Shown here: in pieces, positions 45,946-55,463 of the stretch
Position numbering within the stretch: position 1 is the first letter of the stretch
Layout: each line of letters starts with the position of its first letter
Assembly: GCF_003992315.1 (NCBI RefSeq)
Contig: NZ_RQVE01000002.1
Location: 146,306 to 210,305, forward strand
Length of the DNA stretch: 64,000 nucleotides
Source of the DNA: Veillonella sp. 3891
Lineage (GTDB): Bacteria; Bacillota; Negativicutes; Veillonellales; Veillonellaceae
Direction of reading: 5' to 3'
Notes under the pieces: generated by a model
Database searches by the model: none
The model's input: only the letters and a program-made list of their open reading frames with translations
Told to the model about the DNA's origin: nothing
Made by a program: the position numbers and the translations under genes

Positions 45946-48039
45946 CTATTTACTGTAGAAAATACGGATGGAGTTCAAGATACAAAGAATGGATACACCT
46001 GTATCTGCAAAGATCGCTACCCACATGTTGGCAAAACCAAATACACCAGCTACCATGACGATAATTTTCACAGCAATAGCGAAGAAAATATTTTGCCAAG
46101 CAATGGACAATGTACGATCGGCAATGCTCAGGGAGCGCCATACGGAATCTAGGTTAGAGTTCATGTACACTACGTCTGCCGCTTCAATAGCAGAATCTGC
46201 ACCACTACCCATGGCACCACCTACATCAGCACCTGTCAATACAGGAGCATCGTTGATACCATCACCTACGAACATAACAGAACCATGGTCGTTACGTAGA
46301 GACTGTACCACTTCTAGTTTATCTTGTGGTAATAACTCAGCACGCACTCCTTGAATACCTACTTGTTGAGCAATATAATTCGCACTCGCTGCCACATCAC
46401 CTGTAAGCATCACTGTTTGATATCCTTTGCCATTCATACGACGGATGGCTTCCTTGGAATCATCTTTCAAAGCGTCGGCGATGAGGATACGACCTGCATA
46501 TTGACCGTCAATGGCTACAAACACTTCACTACCATACACATAATCAATCAATGGAGTTGCCACATTTTCTTTCGCCAACAAACGGCCATTGCCGACTAAT
46601 ACAGTATGGCCCTCTACGGTACCTACCATGCCGTGACCGGAAATTTCTTTTACATCCTTGGATGTAGTAAATTCTACTCCTCTACGTTCCACTTCTTCTA
46701 CGATAGACATGGCAATAGGATGTGTAGAAACAGCTTCTAAGGCTGCTGCATATTGCAACACTTCATTTTCTGTGTAGCCACCAGCTACTTCTACTGTTTG
46801 TACGTCGAAAGTACCTGTTGTGATAGTACCAGTTTTGTCGAAAGCAATAGCTTTCACACGGCTCATAGCCTCGATTGCTTTACCGCCTTTGAACAAAATA
46901 CCTTGTCGAGAACCAGCACCGATACCGGAGAAGAATGCCAATGGCACAGATAATACTAAGGCACATGGGCAAGATACTACTAAGAATGTTAAGGCTGTAT
47001 AAATCCAATATTGCCATTCCCCTGTGAATAAAGGTGGTACTAGGGCAACGATAATAGCCAACGCTACTACGATCGGTGTATATACACGAGAGAAACGAGT
47101 AATGAATCGGTCGATTTTTGGTTTCGATGCCGCTGCATTTTCCACAGCATCTAAAATGCGCATAACCATGGAATCTTTTAATTCATGTGTAACTTCTAAG
47201 ACAATACGTCCATCCACATTGATACAACCAGACATCACTTCCGTACCTACCGTAGCACTTACAGGTACAGGTTCCCCTGTCACTGCTGCTGTGTCGATAC
47301 GTGTGGTTCCTTCTATTACGCGACCATCCAATGGAATGCGGTCACCAGGGCGAATTTCAATGCGAGATCCTACTTGTACATCCTCTGGATTCACCACTTC
47401 TACAGAGCCATCACATAGCACTAAACGTACTTCCTCAGGACGAAGATCCACTGCATCCATCACCGCATTACGGCTGCGCTCAGTGGCACGCTCTTCAAAA
47501 TAAATACCTACTTGGAAGAACAACATAACGCCTACAGCCTCTGCATAGTCACCGATGATTAAAGCACCAATAGTCGCAATGGACATCAAGAAGTTTTCAT
47601 CAAAGAACTTACCTTTCATGCCATTTTTAACAGCCGTCCATACAATACGCCATCCTAATACAGCAAAGGTAGCAAGTAATAAAGGAATCATATATTGCTC
47701 TGGCACAAGATTCGTGAACTCTGTCAATATCACCACTAGTAAACCAACAATAATAGCTGGGAAACTTGCATTGTGTTCATGATCGTGGTCATCTTGCTTT
47801 GCTTTTTTCGCCGCTCGCACAAATGGTACTACCACAATACCATCTTCTGTGGCATCACAAACCTCTTGAATTTGATTTTGTAATACCTCGTTATTTTCCT
47901 CAGCAGAGGTAATACGCAATTGTTTTGTACCAATTGTGAAAGTCGCTGCAGACACAGATTCTAATTGATTTAATTTGTCTTCAATAACACTAGCGCAATT
48001 TGCACAGTTCAAATTTTGTAATGTAAAAATGCGTTCCAT
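45946..48039 (-). CDS. Zn2+/Cd2+-exporting P1B-type ATPase, copy 1
   Basis: The 697-residue pump has an N-terminal heavy-metal-associated domain with CANC (residues ~13-16), a His-rich linker (DDHDHEHN), and a membrane Cys-Pro-Cys (SCPCALV). It also has the phosphorylation motif DKTGTIT, the HP motif STHPIA and GDGINDAP. The last helix carries an Asp-Thr-Gly (ADTGVS), which with CPC marks the zinc/cadmium/lead class. The start at 48039 is chosen by comparison with the copy at 50939 and because AAGGAG lies 5 bases upstream. The duplicate next door is closely similar over the full length. Confidence 0.95.
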   Translation of the reverse strand: MERIFTLQNLNCANCASVIEDKLNQLESVSAATFTIGTKQLRITSAEENNEVLQNQIQEVCDATEDGIVVVPFVRAAKKAKQDDHDHEHNASFPAIIVGLLVVILTEFTNLVPEQYMIPLLLATFAVLGWRIVWTAVKNGMKGKFFDENFLMSIATIGALIIGDYAEAVGVMLFFQVGIYFEERATERSRNAVMDAVDLRPEEVRLVLCDGSVEVVNPEDVQVGSRIEIRPGDRIPLDGRVIEGTTRIDTAAVTGEPVPVSATVGTEVMSGCINVDGRIVLEVTHELKDSMVMRILDAVENAAASKPKIDRFITRFSRVYTPIVVALAIIVALVPPLFTGEWQYWIYTALTFLVVSCPCALVLSVPLAFFSGIGAGSRQGILFKGGKAIEAMSRVKAIAFDKTGTITTGTFDVQTVEVAGGYTENEVLQYAAALEAVSTHPIAMSIVEEVERRGVEFTTSKDVKEISGHGMVGTVEGHTVLVGNGRLLAKENVATPLIDYVYGSEVFVAIDGQYAGRILIADALKDDSKEAIRRMNGKGYQTVMLTGDVAASANYIAQQVGIQGVRAELLPQDKLEVVQSLRNDHGSVMFVGDGINDAPVLTGADVGGAMGSGADSAIEAADVVYMNSNLDSVWRSLSIADRTLSIAWQNIFFAIAVKIIVMVAGVFGFANMWVAIFADTGVSILCILNSIRIFYSK

Positions 48040-48049
48040 CATATCTCCT

Positions 48050-48332
48050 TATGAATTATACTATCTAACTTTACTACTTATTTTAATATCCCTTTAACAC
48101 TCCTTTTAATGCTTGAGCGTTCATTCATATGTTTATTATATCTACAGTTTTCTATTTTGTCAATATATGATTATTTGTTCATTTATATTTTTTTAATTAT
48201 GTTGTGCATATACTGTTAGAGAACTTTTAGAGGAGTTATATTAGCAATTCTTTTTCTATCTCTGTAAATTGAAAGTCTATCATTTCTGCCATTTCTTTTA
48301 ATATGTCTAAAGAATTTATACAGTTAATTTTA
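48050..48332. other. Non-coding gap between ATPase 1 and the tRNA-like RNA
   Basis: This stretch is about 200 bases longer than in copy 2. It holds a minus-strand remnant frame ending at 48236 that reads ...SLDILKEMAEMIDFQFTEIE... without a start, which looks like a decayed gene end. Confidence 0.35.
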
Positions 48333-48445
48333 TAAAAAAGCACCCTATTCAATAGAGTGCTAAAAAGTGCTGTATGCGGATTCGAACCGCATCTTTATAA
48401 CAATATGTTATCGTCGTGCCAGTAGACCAACAGCGATTTTTTATT
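48333..48445 (-). ncRNA. tRNA-like RNA, copy 1
   Basis: A minus-strand promoter (TTGCAA 48475-48480; GACAAT 48452-48457; 17-base spacing) precedes a ~113-nt RNA. It has a tRNA-like T-arm ATGCGG-TTCGAAT-CCGCAT, a GCTGT/ACAGC pair that could act as an acceptor stem, a TTGGTCTACTGGCACGAC stretch like a D-arm, and an ATAAC/GTTAT arm. The last has no proper 7-base anticodon loop with U33. It ends in a terminator (AGCACCCTATT/AATAGAGTGCT plus T6). It is not a normal tRNA and is almost identical to 51031-51142. Confidence 0.5.
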
Positions 48446-48501
48446 TATTTTATTGTCCCATAAATTTGATATACTTGCAACTAAAGCGTTTGTATAGGCA
48501 A

Positions 48502-48582
48502 CTCTACCAGTCAGGAGAAGAAACTATTTCCACCAACGTCCTATTTAAAGACGAAACATTTTAGATAACACAAAAAGATAAA
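48502..48582 (+). pseudogene. Truncated 5' fragment of the RhuM-family gene
   Basis: About 80 bases match the start of the RhuM gene at 51427-51507 ('taccagtcaggagaagaaa', 'caccaacgtcctatttaaagacgaaacatttt'). A Trp codon has become TAG, and the rest is lost. It marks the right end of the first duplicated unit. Confidence 0.8.
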
Positions 48583-48697
48583 TTACTTCTAAAGCAACAC
48601 AAGTAGATCTATACACAAAAGCCAGCAATCCCTATGTTCTGCTGGCTTTCAGGGTTATAGGACAAAATGAGTTGGTAGACTATGTCCCTACACGACA

Positions 48698-48729
48698 AAG
48701 AGGACTTAGCCTAATGACCAAGTCCTCTT
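48698..48729. terminator. Terminator after ATPase copy 2
   Basis: AAGAGGAC and GTCCTCTT form a stem homologous to 45802-45837. Confidence 0.55.
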
Positions 48730-48845
48730 CGCTTTATAGTTGTTATGTAGTGTATATACCTTGTATAACTACAAAAAAGGGGGGTAAGATATCACAATGC
48801 CTCTTGCTACATAGTTGGGCGTACATGCTAGCAGGAGAACCTATA

Positions 48846-50939
48846 TTATTTACTGTAGAAAATACGGACAGAGTTAAAGATGCAAAGAATGGATACCCCT
48901 GTATCCGCAAAAACTGCCACCCACATATTTGCAAAGCCAAATACACCAGCCACCATAACGATAATTTTTACAGCAATAGCGAAGAAAATATTTTGCCATG
49001 CAATGGACAAGGTACGTTCTGCAATATTTAAGGAACGCCATACGGAATCTAGGTTGGAGTTTATGTATACTACGTCTGCTGCTTCGATGGCAGAATCTGC
49101 ACCACTCCCCATAGCACCACCTACATCAGCACCAGTTAACACAGGCGCGTCATTGATACCATCACCTACGAACATGACAGAACCATGTTCGCTGCGAAGA
49201 GATTGAACTACTTCTAATTTATCTTGTGGTAATAACTCGGCACGCACACCTTGGATACCTACTTCTTGAGCAATATGGTTCGCACTGGATGCCACATCAC
49301 CTGTGAGCATCACTGTATGATATCCTTTTCCATTCATACGACGGATGGCCTCTTTAGAATCCTCTTTCACAGCATCGGCAATGACGATACGACCTACATA
49401 TTGACCATCAATAGCTACGAATACTTCACTACCATATACATGTTCAATGGTTGGTACCGTTACATGTTCTGTTTCTAATAAACGGCCATTACCAACCAAT
49501 ACGGTATGGCCTTCTACAATGCCTACCATACCATGACCAGAGATTTCTTTTACATCTTTAGCCGTAGTAAACTCTACTCCTCTACGTTGTACTTCTTCTA
49601 CAACGGACATAGCAATCGGGTGTGTAGAACCAGCTTCTAGAGCTGCTGCATATTGCAACACTTCGTTTTCTGTATAAGTACCAGTTACTTCTACTGTTTG
49701 TACGTTGAAAGTGCCTGTTGTGATAGTGCCTGTTTTATCGAAGGCAATGGCTTTCACACGGCTCATAGCCTCGATCGCCTTGCCACCTTTGAACAAGATA
49801 CCTTGTTTAGAACCAGCACCAATACCAGAGAAGAATGCCAAAGGCACAGACAATACAAGAGCACATGGGCAAGATACTACTAAGAATGTTAAAGCTGTAT
49901 AAATCCAATATTGCCATTCTCCTGTGAATAGAGGAGGTACTACGGCAACGATAATCGCCAATGCCACTACGATTGGCGTATATACACGAGAGAAACGAGT
50001 AATGAAACGATCAATCTTTGGTTTCGATGCCGCTGCATGTTCCACAGCATCAAGAATGCGCATAACCATGGAATCTTTTAATTCATGCGTTACTTCTAAG
50101 ACAATGCGCCCATCCACATTGATACAACCAGACATGACTTCCGTACCTACGGTAGCGCTCACTGGAACTGGTTCACCAGTTACCGCTGCTGTATCGATAC
50201 GCGTAGTACCTTCTACTATACGTCCATCCAATGGAATACGATCACCAGGACGAATTTCGATATGAGACCCTACTTGTACATCTTCTGGATTCACCACCTG
50301 CACGCTACCATCACAAACGATTAAACGCACTTCTTCTGGACGAAGATCCACTGCATCCATAACCGCATTACGACTGCGTTCTGTAGCACGTTCCTCAAAA
50401 TAAATACCCATTTGGAAGAACAACATAACCCAAACAGCCTCTACATATTCACCGATGATTAACGCACCAATAGTAGCAACAGACATCAAGAAGTTTTCAT
50501 CGAATAATTTACCTTTCATGAAATTTTTAATTGCTGCCCATACAATGCGCCATCCTAGTACAACAAAGGTTACAATTAATAATGGAGTCAGGTATTGCTC
50601 TGGCACCCAATTTGTAAACTCTGCTACCACTATCACGATAGCGCCTATAATAATCCCCACTAAACTAGAATTATGCTCATGGTCATCATCTACTTGTTGT
50701 GCTTTTTTAGGTGCACGCACAAATGGTACCACTACTACGCCATCTTCCGTAGCATCGCACACCGCTTGGATTTGATCTCGTAACATGTTTGTATCTTCTA
50801 TACTAGAGGTAATGCGCAATTGCTGAGTGCCAAGCGTGAAAGTTGCTGCTGACACAGATTCTAGTTGATTTAATTTTGTTTCAATCACGCTAGCGCAATT
50901 GGCACAATTCAAATTTTGTAGTTTAAAAATGCGTTCCAT
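48846..50939 (-). CDS. Zn2+/Cd2+-exporting P1B-type ATPase, copy 2
   Basis: This is a 697-residue close paralogue of the 45946-48039 product with the same motifs: CANC in the metal domain, DDDHEHN linker, SCPCALV, DKTGTIT, GDGINDAP and ADTGVS. Differences are mainly in the N-terminal domain and first helices (for example VGIIIGAIVIVVAEFTNWVPEQY), with much less change in the catalytic half. AAGGAGATACG precedes the start. Two copies could raise dosage or have begun to differ in metal choice or regulation. Confidence 0.95.
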   Translation of the reverse strand: MERIFKLQNLNCANCASVIETKLNQLESVSAATFTLGTQQLRITSSIEDTNMLRDQIQAVCDATEDGVVVVPFVRAPKKAQQVDDDHEHNSSLVGIIIGAIVIVVAEFTNWVPEQYLTPLLIVTFVVLGWRIVWAAIKNFMKGKLFDENFLMSVATIGALIIGEYVEAVWVMLFFQMGIYFEERATERSRNAVMDAVDLRPEEVRLIVCDGSVQVVNPEDVQVGSHIEIRPGDRIPLDGRIVEGTTRIDTAAVTGEPVPVSATVGTEVMSGCINVDGRIVLEVTHELKDSMVMRILDAVEHAAASKPKIDRFITRFSRVYTPIVVALAIIVAVVPPLFTGEWQYWIYTALTFLVVSCPCALVLSVPLAFFSGIGAGSKQGILFKGGKAIEAMSRVKAIAFDKTGTITTGTFNVQTVEVTGTYTENEVLQYAAALEAGSTHPIAMSVVEEVQRRGVEFTTAKDVKEISGHGMVGIVEGHTVLVGNGRLLETEHVTVPTIEHVYGSEVFVAIDGQYVGRIVIADAVKEDSKEAIRRMNGKGYHTVMLTGDVASSANHIAQEVGIQGVRAELLPQDKLEVVQSLRSEHGSVMFVGDGINDAPVLTGADVGGAMGSGADSAIEAADVVYINSNLDSVWRSLNIAERTLSIAWQNIFFAIAVKIIVMVAGVFGFANMWVAVFADTGVSILCIFNSVRIFYSK

Positions 50940-51030
50940 CGTATCTCCTTTTTATTGAGGTATTGTATGCGTTCAACGCATGAATGTTTATTCATTATAC
51001 GTTTTAAAAATTTATATAGTTATTTTTATC

Positions 51031-51142
51031 AAAAAAATACTCTATTAAATAGAGCGCTAAAAAATGCTGTATGCGGATTCGAACCGCATCTTTATAACAA
51101 TATGTTATCGTCGTGCCAGTAGACCAACAACGATTTTTTATT
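51031..51142 (-). ncRNA. tRNA-like RNA, copy 2
   Basis: The promoter is TTGCAA (51172-51177) and GATAAT (51149-51154), 17 bases apart, stronger than in copy 1. The RNA keeps the T-arm, the D-arm-like stretch and ATAAC/GTTAT. Its 5' stem ATCGTTGT/ACGACGAT pairs better than in copy 1. The terminator is CTCTATT/AATAGAG plus T7. It lies 92 bases upstream of ATPase 2. Confidence 0.5.
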
Positions 51143-51384
51143 TGTTCTATTATCCCACAAATTTGATAGACTTGCAACTAAAGCGTTTGTATAGGCAAAG
51201 ATAATTTTGGGTAATTATTAGGTAAATTTCGTTTTTAGTTCTAATATCCAGTTAAACCCAAATATCTCTTAATATGCTCTACGATTGTTATAGATGTTAT
51301 CCTATTTTTTCTTGACTTTGCCCCTTTGATAAGATGTAATATAAGTAAGAGAAAAAGCAGTACATGACACTAAGGAGGCCTAAC

Positions 51385-52383
51385 ATGATTCCTATCGACT
51401 CTGCTTTACATGGTGATGTAATTATCTACCAATCAGGAGAAGAAAATATTTCTACCAATGTTCTATTTAAAGACGAAACATTTTGGATGACACAAAAAGA
51501 TATGGCGACGTTGTTTTGCGTCCAAGTGCCAGCCATTAACAAACATTTAAAAAATATTTTCGCTGAACAAGAACTATCTGAAGATTCAGTTATTTCCAAA
51601 ATGGAAATAACTGCCAGAGATGGTAAAATCTATAGTACTAACTTCTACAATCTGGACGCCATCATCGCGGTTGGCTACCGTGTAAACTCAAAAGAGGCTA
51701 CACAATTTCGTATTTGGGCTACCAAGGTATTACGCGAATATATTGTAAAAGGTTTTGCCCTCAATGACGAAATGTTAAAGAACGGAACTCCCTTCGGTCA
51801 AAACTATTTTAAAGAACTCTTACGCAGAGTCCAATCCATTCGAGCCAGCGAACGTCAAATCTATCAACAAATTACAGATATATTCGCAGAATGCTCCATT
51901 GATTACGATATACAGGATCCTTTCACCCGCCAATTTTACGCTATGGTGCAAAACAAATTCCATTATGCTATCACAGGCAAAACTGCAGCTGAAATTATTT
52001 ATAATGCCGTTGATAGAGATAAACCACACATGGGATTACAAACTTGGAAAAGCTCCCCTCATGGGCGCATTCATAAATCCGATGTAACCATCGCAAAAAA
52101 TTATTTAACCGCCGACGAAATACGTAAACTAGAACGAACTGTATCCTCCTTTTTTGACTATATCGAAAGCATCATCGAACGAAAACATACTTTCACCATG
52201 AAAGCCTTTGCTGAAAGCGTAGATAAATTCCTATCTTTCAACGAATACGAAGTGCTCACTAATAAAGGGCATATTTCAAAACTACAAGCTGATAAGAAAG
52301 CAGTTACTGAGTATAAAGAATTTAATCGTACACAGAAAGTACTCTCTGATTTTGACAGAATTATACACAAGCAAAACAAGTAA
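51385..52383 (+). CDS. RhuM-family protein
   Basis: The 332-residue protein matches the RhuM (virulence-associated, Fic-neighbour) family: VLFKDETFWMTQKDMATLFCVQVPAINKHLKNIF, the NLDAIIAVGYRVNSKEATQFRIWATKVLREYI segment and a C-terminal coiled region. The family is common in accessory regions of bacterial genomes and its function is not established. The start at 51385 follows AAGGAGG. A truncated copy at 48502 shows it was part of the duplicated block. A strong terminator follows. Confidence 0.88.
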   Translation: MIPIDSALHGDVIIYQSGEENISTNVLFKDETFWMTQKDMATLFCVQVPAINKHLKNIFAEQELSEDSVISKMEITARDGKIYSTNFYNLDAIIAVGYRVNSKEATQFRIWATKVLREYIVKGFALNDEMLKNGTPFGQNYFKELLRRVQSIRASERQIYQQITDIFAECSIDYDIQDPFTRQFYAMVQNKFHYAITGKTAAEIIYNAVDRDKPHMGLQTWKSSPHGRIHKSDVTIAKNYLTADEIRKLERTVSSFFDYIESIIERKHTFTMKAFAESVDKFLSFNEYEVLTNKGHISKLQADKKAVTEYKEFNRTQKVLSDFDRIIHKQNK

Positions 52384-52403
52384 TAGAGTAAATGAAAAAC
52401 GAG

Positions 52404-52437
52404 AAAACCCCGTAAACACATATGTTTACGGGGTTTG
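52404..52437. terminator. Terminator shared by RhuM and ferredoxin genes
   Basis: AAACCCCGTAAAC and GTTTACGGGGTTT form a perfect 13-bp stem between the convergent genes, with A and T tracts on both sides. Confidence 0.9.
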
Positions 52438-52450
52438 TTATTAGCTTAAA

Positions 52451-52615
52451 TTATTCAGCTGTGATTGTTGCTACTGGGCAAACAGATTCGCAAGAACCGC
52501 AATCAATGCAAGTTTCATTGATTTCGTATTTAACTTCGCCTTCAGCAATTGCTCCTACTGGACAAACAGAAGCACAAGAACCACATTTAATGCATGCATC
52601 ACCAATAACGCGCAT
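52451..52615 (-). CDS. Small 2[4Fe-4S] ferredoxin
   Basis: The 54-residue protein has two CxxCxxCxxxCP clusters: CIKCGSCASVCPVGAI and CIDCGSCESVCPVATI. It carries low-potential electrons for anaerobic metabolism. The start at 52615 follows GGAGGTGTCTC; a longer frame adds a non-ferredoxin stretch. It stands alone, convergent with the RhuM gene. Confidence 0.95.
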   Translation of the reverse strand: MRVIGDACIKCGSCASVCPVGAIAEGEVKYEINETCIDCGSCESVCPVATITAE

Positions 52616-52948
52616 GAGACACCTCCATAAAAAATAGAAATTCGCTAACTTTATGATTATCATTTACTAAGGTACTTACCTTTTTTACATTCTCATTATT
52701 GCACGTTTTTTTAGTCTTGTCAAATATTTCTATATACTTTTTGTATCGAATTTTTACAAGTAATGTTGCATTTTTTATATCAATAAACCCATATATTATG
52801 CTATTTGATAGAATTTATCATTTATATTTCATTATGTATACAAAGAATAAGTATGTCTCCTATATTCTCAGTTAATTCTTCTCAATTTTATTTTGAGAAC
52901 AATTATATTATCATTTAAAATAATATAATTCCAATTATACGTAATCTA
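52616..52948. other. AT-rich non-coding gap
   Basis: No reading frame, promoter or hairpin of note is seen between the ferredoxin and XRE genes. Confidence 0.4.
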
Positions 52949-53281
52949 TCAATGTAACTGATTCGATTCGTATCCCATGACCCGTTGCTTGATCTTATAC
53001 ATCCGTACCCGTTGGTAATCGATTTCATCATGACATACCAAGGTGGCTACATCCACCTGCAAAGTCTTAGCAATTAAATACAGTATCTGCACCGATGTAC
53101 CTAACGAACCTTTGGCCCCTTCAATTTTCGCCAAATAGCTAGGACTAATGCCACATAGTTTAGATAATTCTTTCTGTGAAAGCCCCTGACAACGTCTAAC
53201 CCAAGCAATCTTTCTGCCTAAACAAATACAAAACTCTTCATAGTCTGGCATAGTTTCCATTGATTTTAAGTGAGTCCCCAT
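52949..53281 (-). CDS. XRE-family helix-turn-helix regulator
   Basis: The 110-residue protein has a central Cro/CI-type helix-turn-helix (IAWVRRCQGLSQKELSKLCGISPSYLAKIEGAKGSLGTSVQILYLIAKTL, ~residues 22-70). A C-terminal tail without a known domain follows. The start at 53281 follows GAGGTGTAT; a TTG start would add seven residues. The target genes are unknown. It stands alone upstream of the ferredoxin. Confidence 0.88.
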   Translation of the reverse strand: MGTHLKSMETMPDYEEFCICLGRKIAWVRRCQGLSQKELSKLCGISPSYLAKIEGAKGSLGTSVQILYLIAKTLQVDVATLVCHDEIDYQRVRMYKIKQRVMGYESNQLH

Positions 53282-53554
53282 ATCTATACACCTCGTTTCC
53301 AAAAGTATACGACCGAACTGCTCTACTCACATTATATATAGCCAAAATTCATAAATCAAGGGCTTACCTTATATATTTAGTATGTTATAATCTATGCAAG
53401 TTTCTAAGATGCACGAACCATATATTTGCCTTCCCCCCTTTTGATAGGCCTTCAAGGTGTCTTATATTCGAGACTGACATAGCTTACTAGGTAAAAATCC
53501 TTTTGGTAATTGTCTGTTTCCTATAGCATACATACCTGATAACACGTTATGTAG

Positions 53555-54358
53555 TCAATTAGAAGAGGATGTGTCTCCACTTTCAGCAGCCCCTGTATAC
53601 ACGAATTCATCTAATAAGTGCAACAATGTCTGCAAATCGTATCTATGAATGTCATCATATTCAAGCTCTATCAAATATCGATGAGTAGGATCAGCTTTCA
53701 TAATCATATCCAAGGTAAATGTTACATATGGTCCATCCGGTGTAGGCTGTTCAAATCGCTCCCAACGAGCCATTGTCATATCATCTCGAGATAATGCCCC
53801 CACTTCTACTACCGTGAACTCTTTAAAAACTTCAGGATTGTTTCGACGCAAAACTTCCATATAGTCCGCATCCGTCATCCCTTGAATGGGTATGTCATAC
53901 CATGTAGTATTCCACTGTTCCAGGGATACCCCTTTCGGTGCTACATTATCTACACGAGTTACCGTCATATTTACATCTTTGTCTAAATGCAACAGAACTC
54001 CTACTGTATGTCCCTTACCTTTAAGTTCCGTCGTATCAATCCATACCATAGTTTGTATCGCCCAAGGAATCGCAAAGCGGAAATTCCCTTCACGACTAAT
54101 GATATACGTATGGTGTGGTATATTTTCTGCTTCTTTATTGTTTTCTAACAGGCTATTTTTTGAATAGTGGTCTCCTATATAAAGTGGTATTCCTTTTTTC
54201 ATTCTTCCCTGGTCTATGACTGTAACTATAGGCTGTACCTGTATATCATTTGCTAGACTTACGGTACCTGTGAAAGTTGCAATCGCTATACCACAGGCTA
54301 AGGCTTTCCAAAATGTCTTTCCCCTTGTTGTGTGATTTCCCCCTCTAATTCTCTTCAT
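53555..54358 (-). CDS. Secreted protein of unknown function (paralogue pair, second)
   Basis: The 267-residue protein has a signal peptide ending near TVSLAND. The mature protein shares clear segments with the upstream gene product: EQWNTTWYDIPIQGMTDADYM, a DDMTMARWERFEQ segment, and FTLDMIMKADPTHRYLIELEYDDIHRYDLQTLLHLLDE. No known domain is recognised. AAGGGAG precedes the start. The two genes are 52 bases apart. A surface or periplasmic role is inferred from the signal peptide alone. Confidence 0.75.
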   Translation of the reverse strand: MKRIRGGNHTTRGKTFWKALACGIAIATFTGTVSLANDIQVQPIVTVIDQGRMKKGIPLYIGDHYSKNSLLENNKEAENIPHHTYIISREGNFRFAIPWAIQTMVWIDTTELKGKGHTVGVLLHLDKDVNMTVTRVDNVAPKGVSLEQWNTTWYDIPIQGMTDADYMEVLRRNNPEVFKEFTVVEVGALSRDDMTMARWERFEQPTPDGPYVTFTLDMIMKADPTHRYLIELEYDDIHRYDLQTLLHLLDEFVYTGAAESGDTSSSN

Positions 54359-54410
54359 AGTAATGTTCTCCCTTAATCTATACCAGCTTCCACAAAATAT
54401 TTGCGCTAAC

Positions 54411-55463
54411 TCATTCTTTCTCTAGTCCTATTCGACCAGACCGTTGGATGGTCGCCTTCGTTTTGCTCGTATCATCCCACGTGGATTGAGATGTAACCCC
54501 TGTATCGGTAATTCTTAATCCCTGTTCTTTGCGTACCGATGGCTTACCTTGGTTTAACTCCTGGTGATATAGGTCTTCAAGGTCTGTTACATCCTTCGTT
54601 TCCATAGACATATTTGGCATTAGAACAGATGGTAGGTCATACCCTTCGTCTGCTTGTAAAGTGGCACTCTCCTCTTGAGTCTGTTGCTTTTCATTTTGCT
54701 GAGCATCTGCCTCACTTTCATCTGGCAAATACTCCAGAATATCCACCAAGTGTTTCAATGATTCTATACTATACTTTTGGATATCATCATAAGTGAAAGT
54801 AATCACATACCGATGCGTAGGGTCTTCTTTTAAAATCATATCCACTGTAAAACGCACTTTCGGTCCTTCCGATGTCATTTGTACAGACCGGTCCCAACGA
54901 GCAGCCGTCATCTCTTCTCTCCACAACAAGCCACCTTCAAGCTGTGTATATTTTTCAGATAAATGCGGATCTTCACGTCGCCAAATTGCCATATACTCCT
55001 CATCCGTCATCCCCTGGATTGGTTGGTCATACCATGTCGTATTCCATCGCTCCTGAGAAACACCCTGCGTTGGTGTATTATCTCGTCTCGTGATCATCAT
55101 AGTCGTATGTTCGTCAAAATCTAGCAAAAATCCCTCTATATGTCCGCTATCTGTAGGAACAACCTTATCAATCCAATGAATATCTTTCACAGTGCCAAAC
55201 ATAGACACCCGAAAATGAGCCGGTCGGTGGCTAACATAGAGCCCCCTCTTCTCTGGTGTAGCATTCTCCTTTTGTAATACGAAGTGTTTCCCATCTATTC
55301 CTTGAGGATCTACTGTTTGTACACTACCTAACTCCCTTGTGGAAGTCCTCACCGGTGTTCCCTCTATAGCATACGCCATACCTACAACCCCTGTGAAAGT
55401 AACCATCGCCATGCCACATACCACAGATTTCCACCACGTATTTTTAACTAGTTTGCTTTTCAT
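54411..55463 (-). CDS. Secreted protein of unknown function (paralogue pair, first)
   Basis: The 350-residue protein has a signal peptide ending near GMAYAIEG. It shares QERWNTTWYDQPIQGMTDEEYM, EEMTAARWDRSVQ and FTVDMILKEDPTHRYVITFTYDDIQKYSIESLKHLVD with its downstream paralogue. It differs by a long, polar, probably disordered C-terminal extension (~residues 255-350; many Gln, Glu, Thr and Ser). GAAAGGAAA precedes the start. No known family is recognised. Confidence 0.75.
   Translation of the reverse strand: MKSKLVKNTWWKSVVCGMAMVTFTGVVGMAYAIEGTPVRTSTRELGSVQTVDPQGIDGKHFVLQKENATPEKRGLYVSHRPAHFRVSMFGTVKDIHWIDKVVPTDSGHIEGFLLDFDEHTTMMITRRDNTPTQGVSQERWNTTWYDQPIQGMTDEEYMAIWRREDPHLSEKYTQLEGGLLWREEMTAARWDRSVQMTSEGPKVRFTVDMILKEDPTHRYVITFTYDDIQKYSIESLKHLVDILEYLPDESEADAQQNEKQQTQEESATLQADEGYDLPSVLMPNMSMETKDVTDLEDLYHQELNQGKPSVRKEQGLRITDTGVTSQSTWDDTSKTKATIQRSGRIGLEKE

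Noticed and set aside
48365..48440. A true tRNA gene at the TTCGAAT T-arm (also at 51063)
   Set aside because: The middle arm cannot form a 7-base anticodon loop with U33, and the acceptor pairing is only about 5 bp. It was kept as a tRNA-like RNA only.
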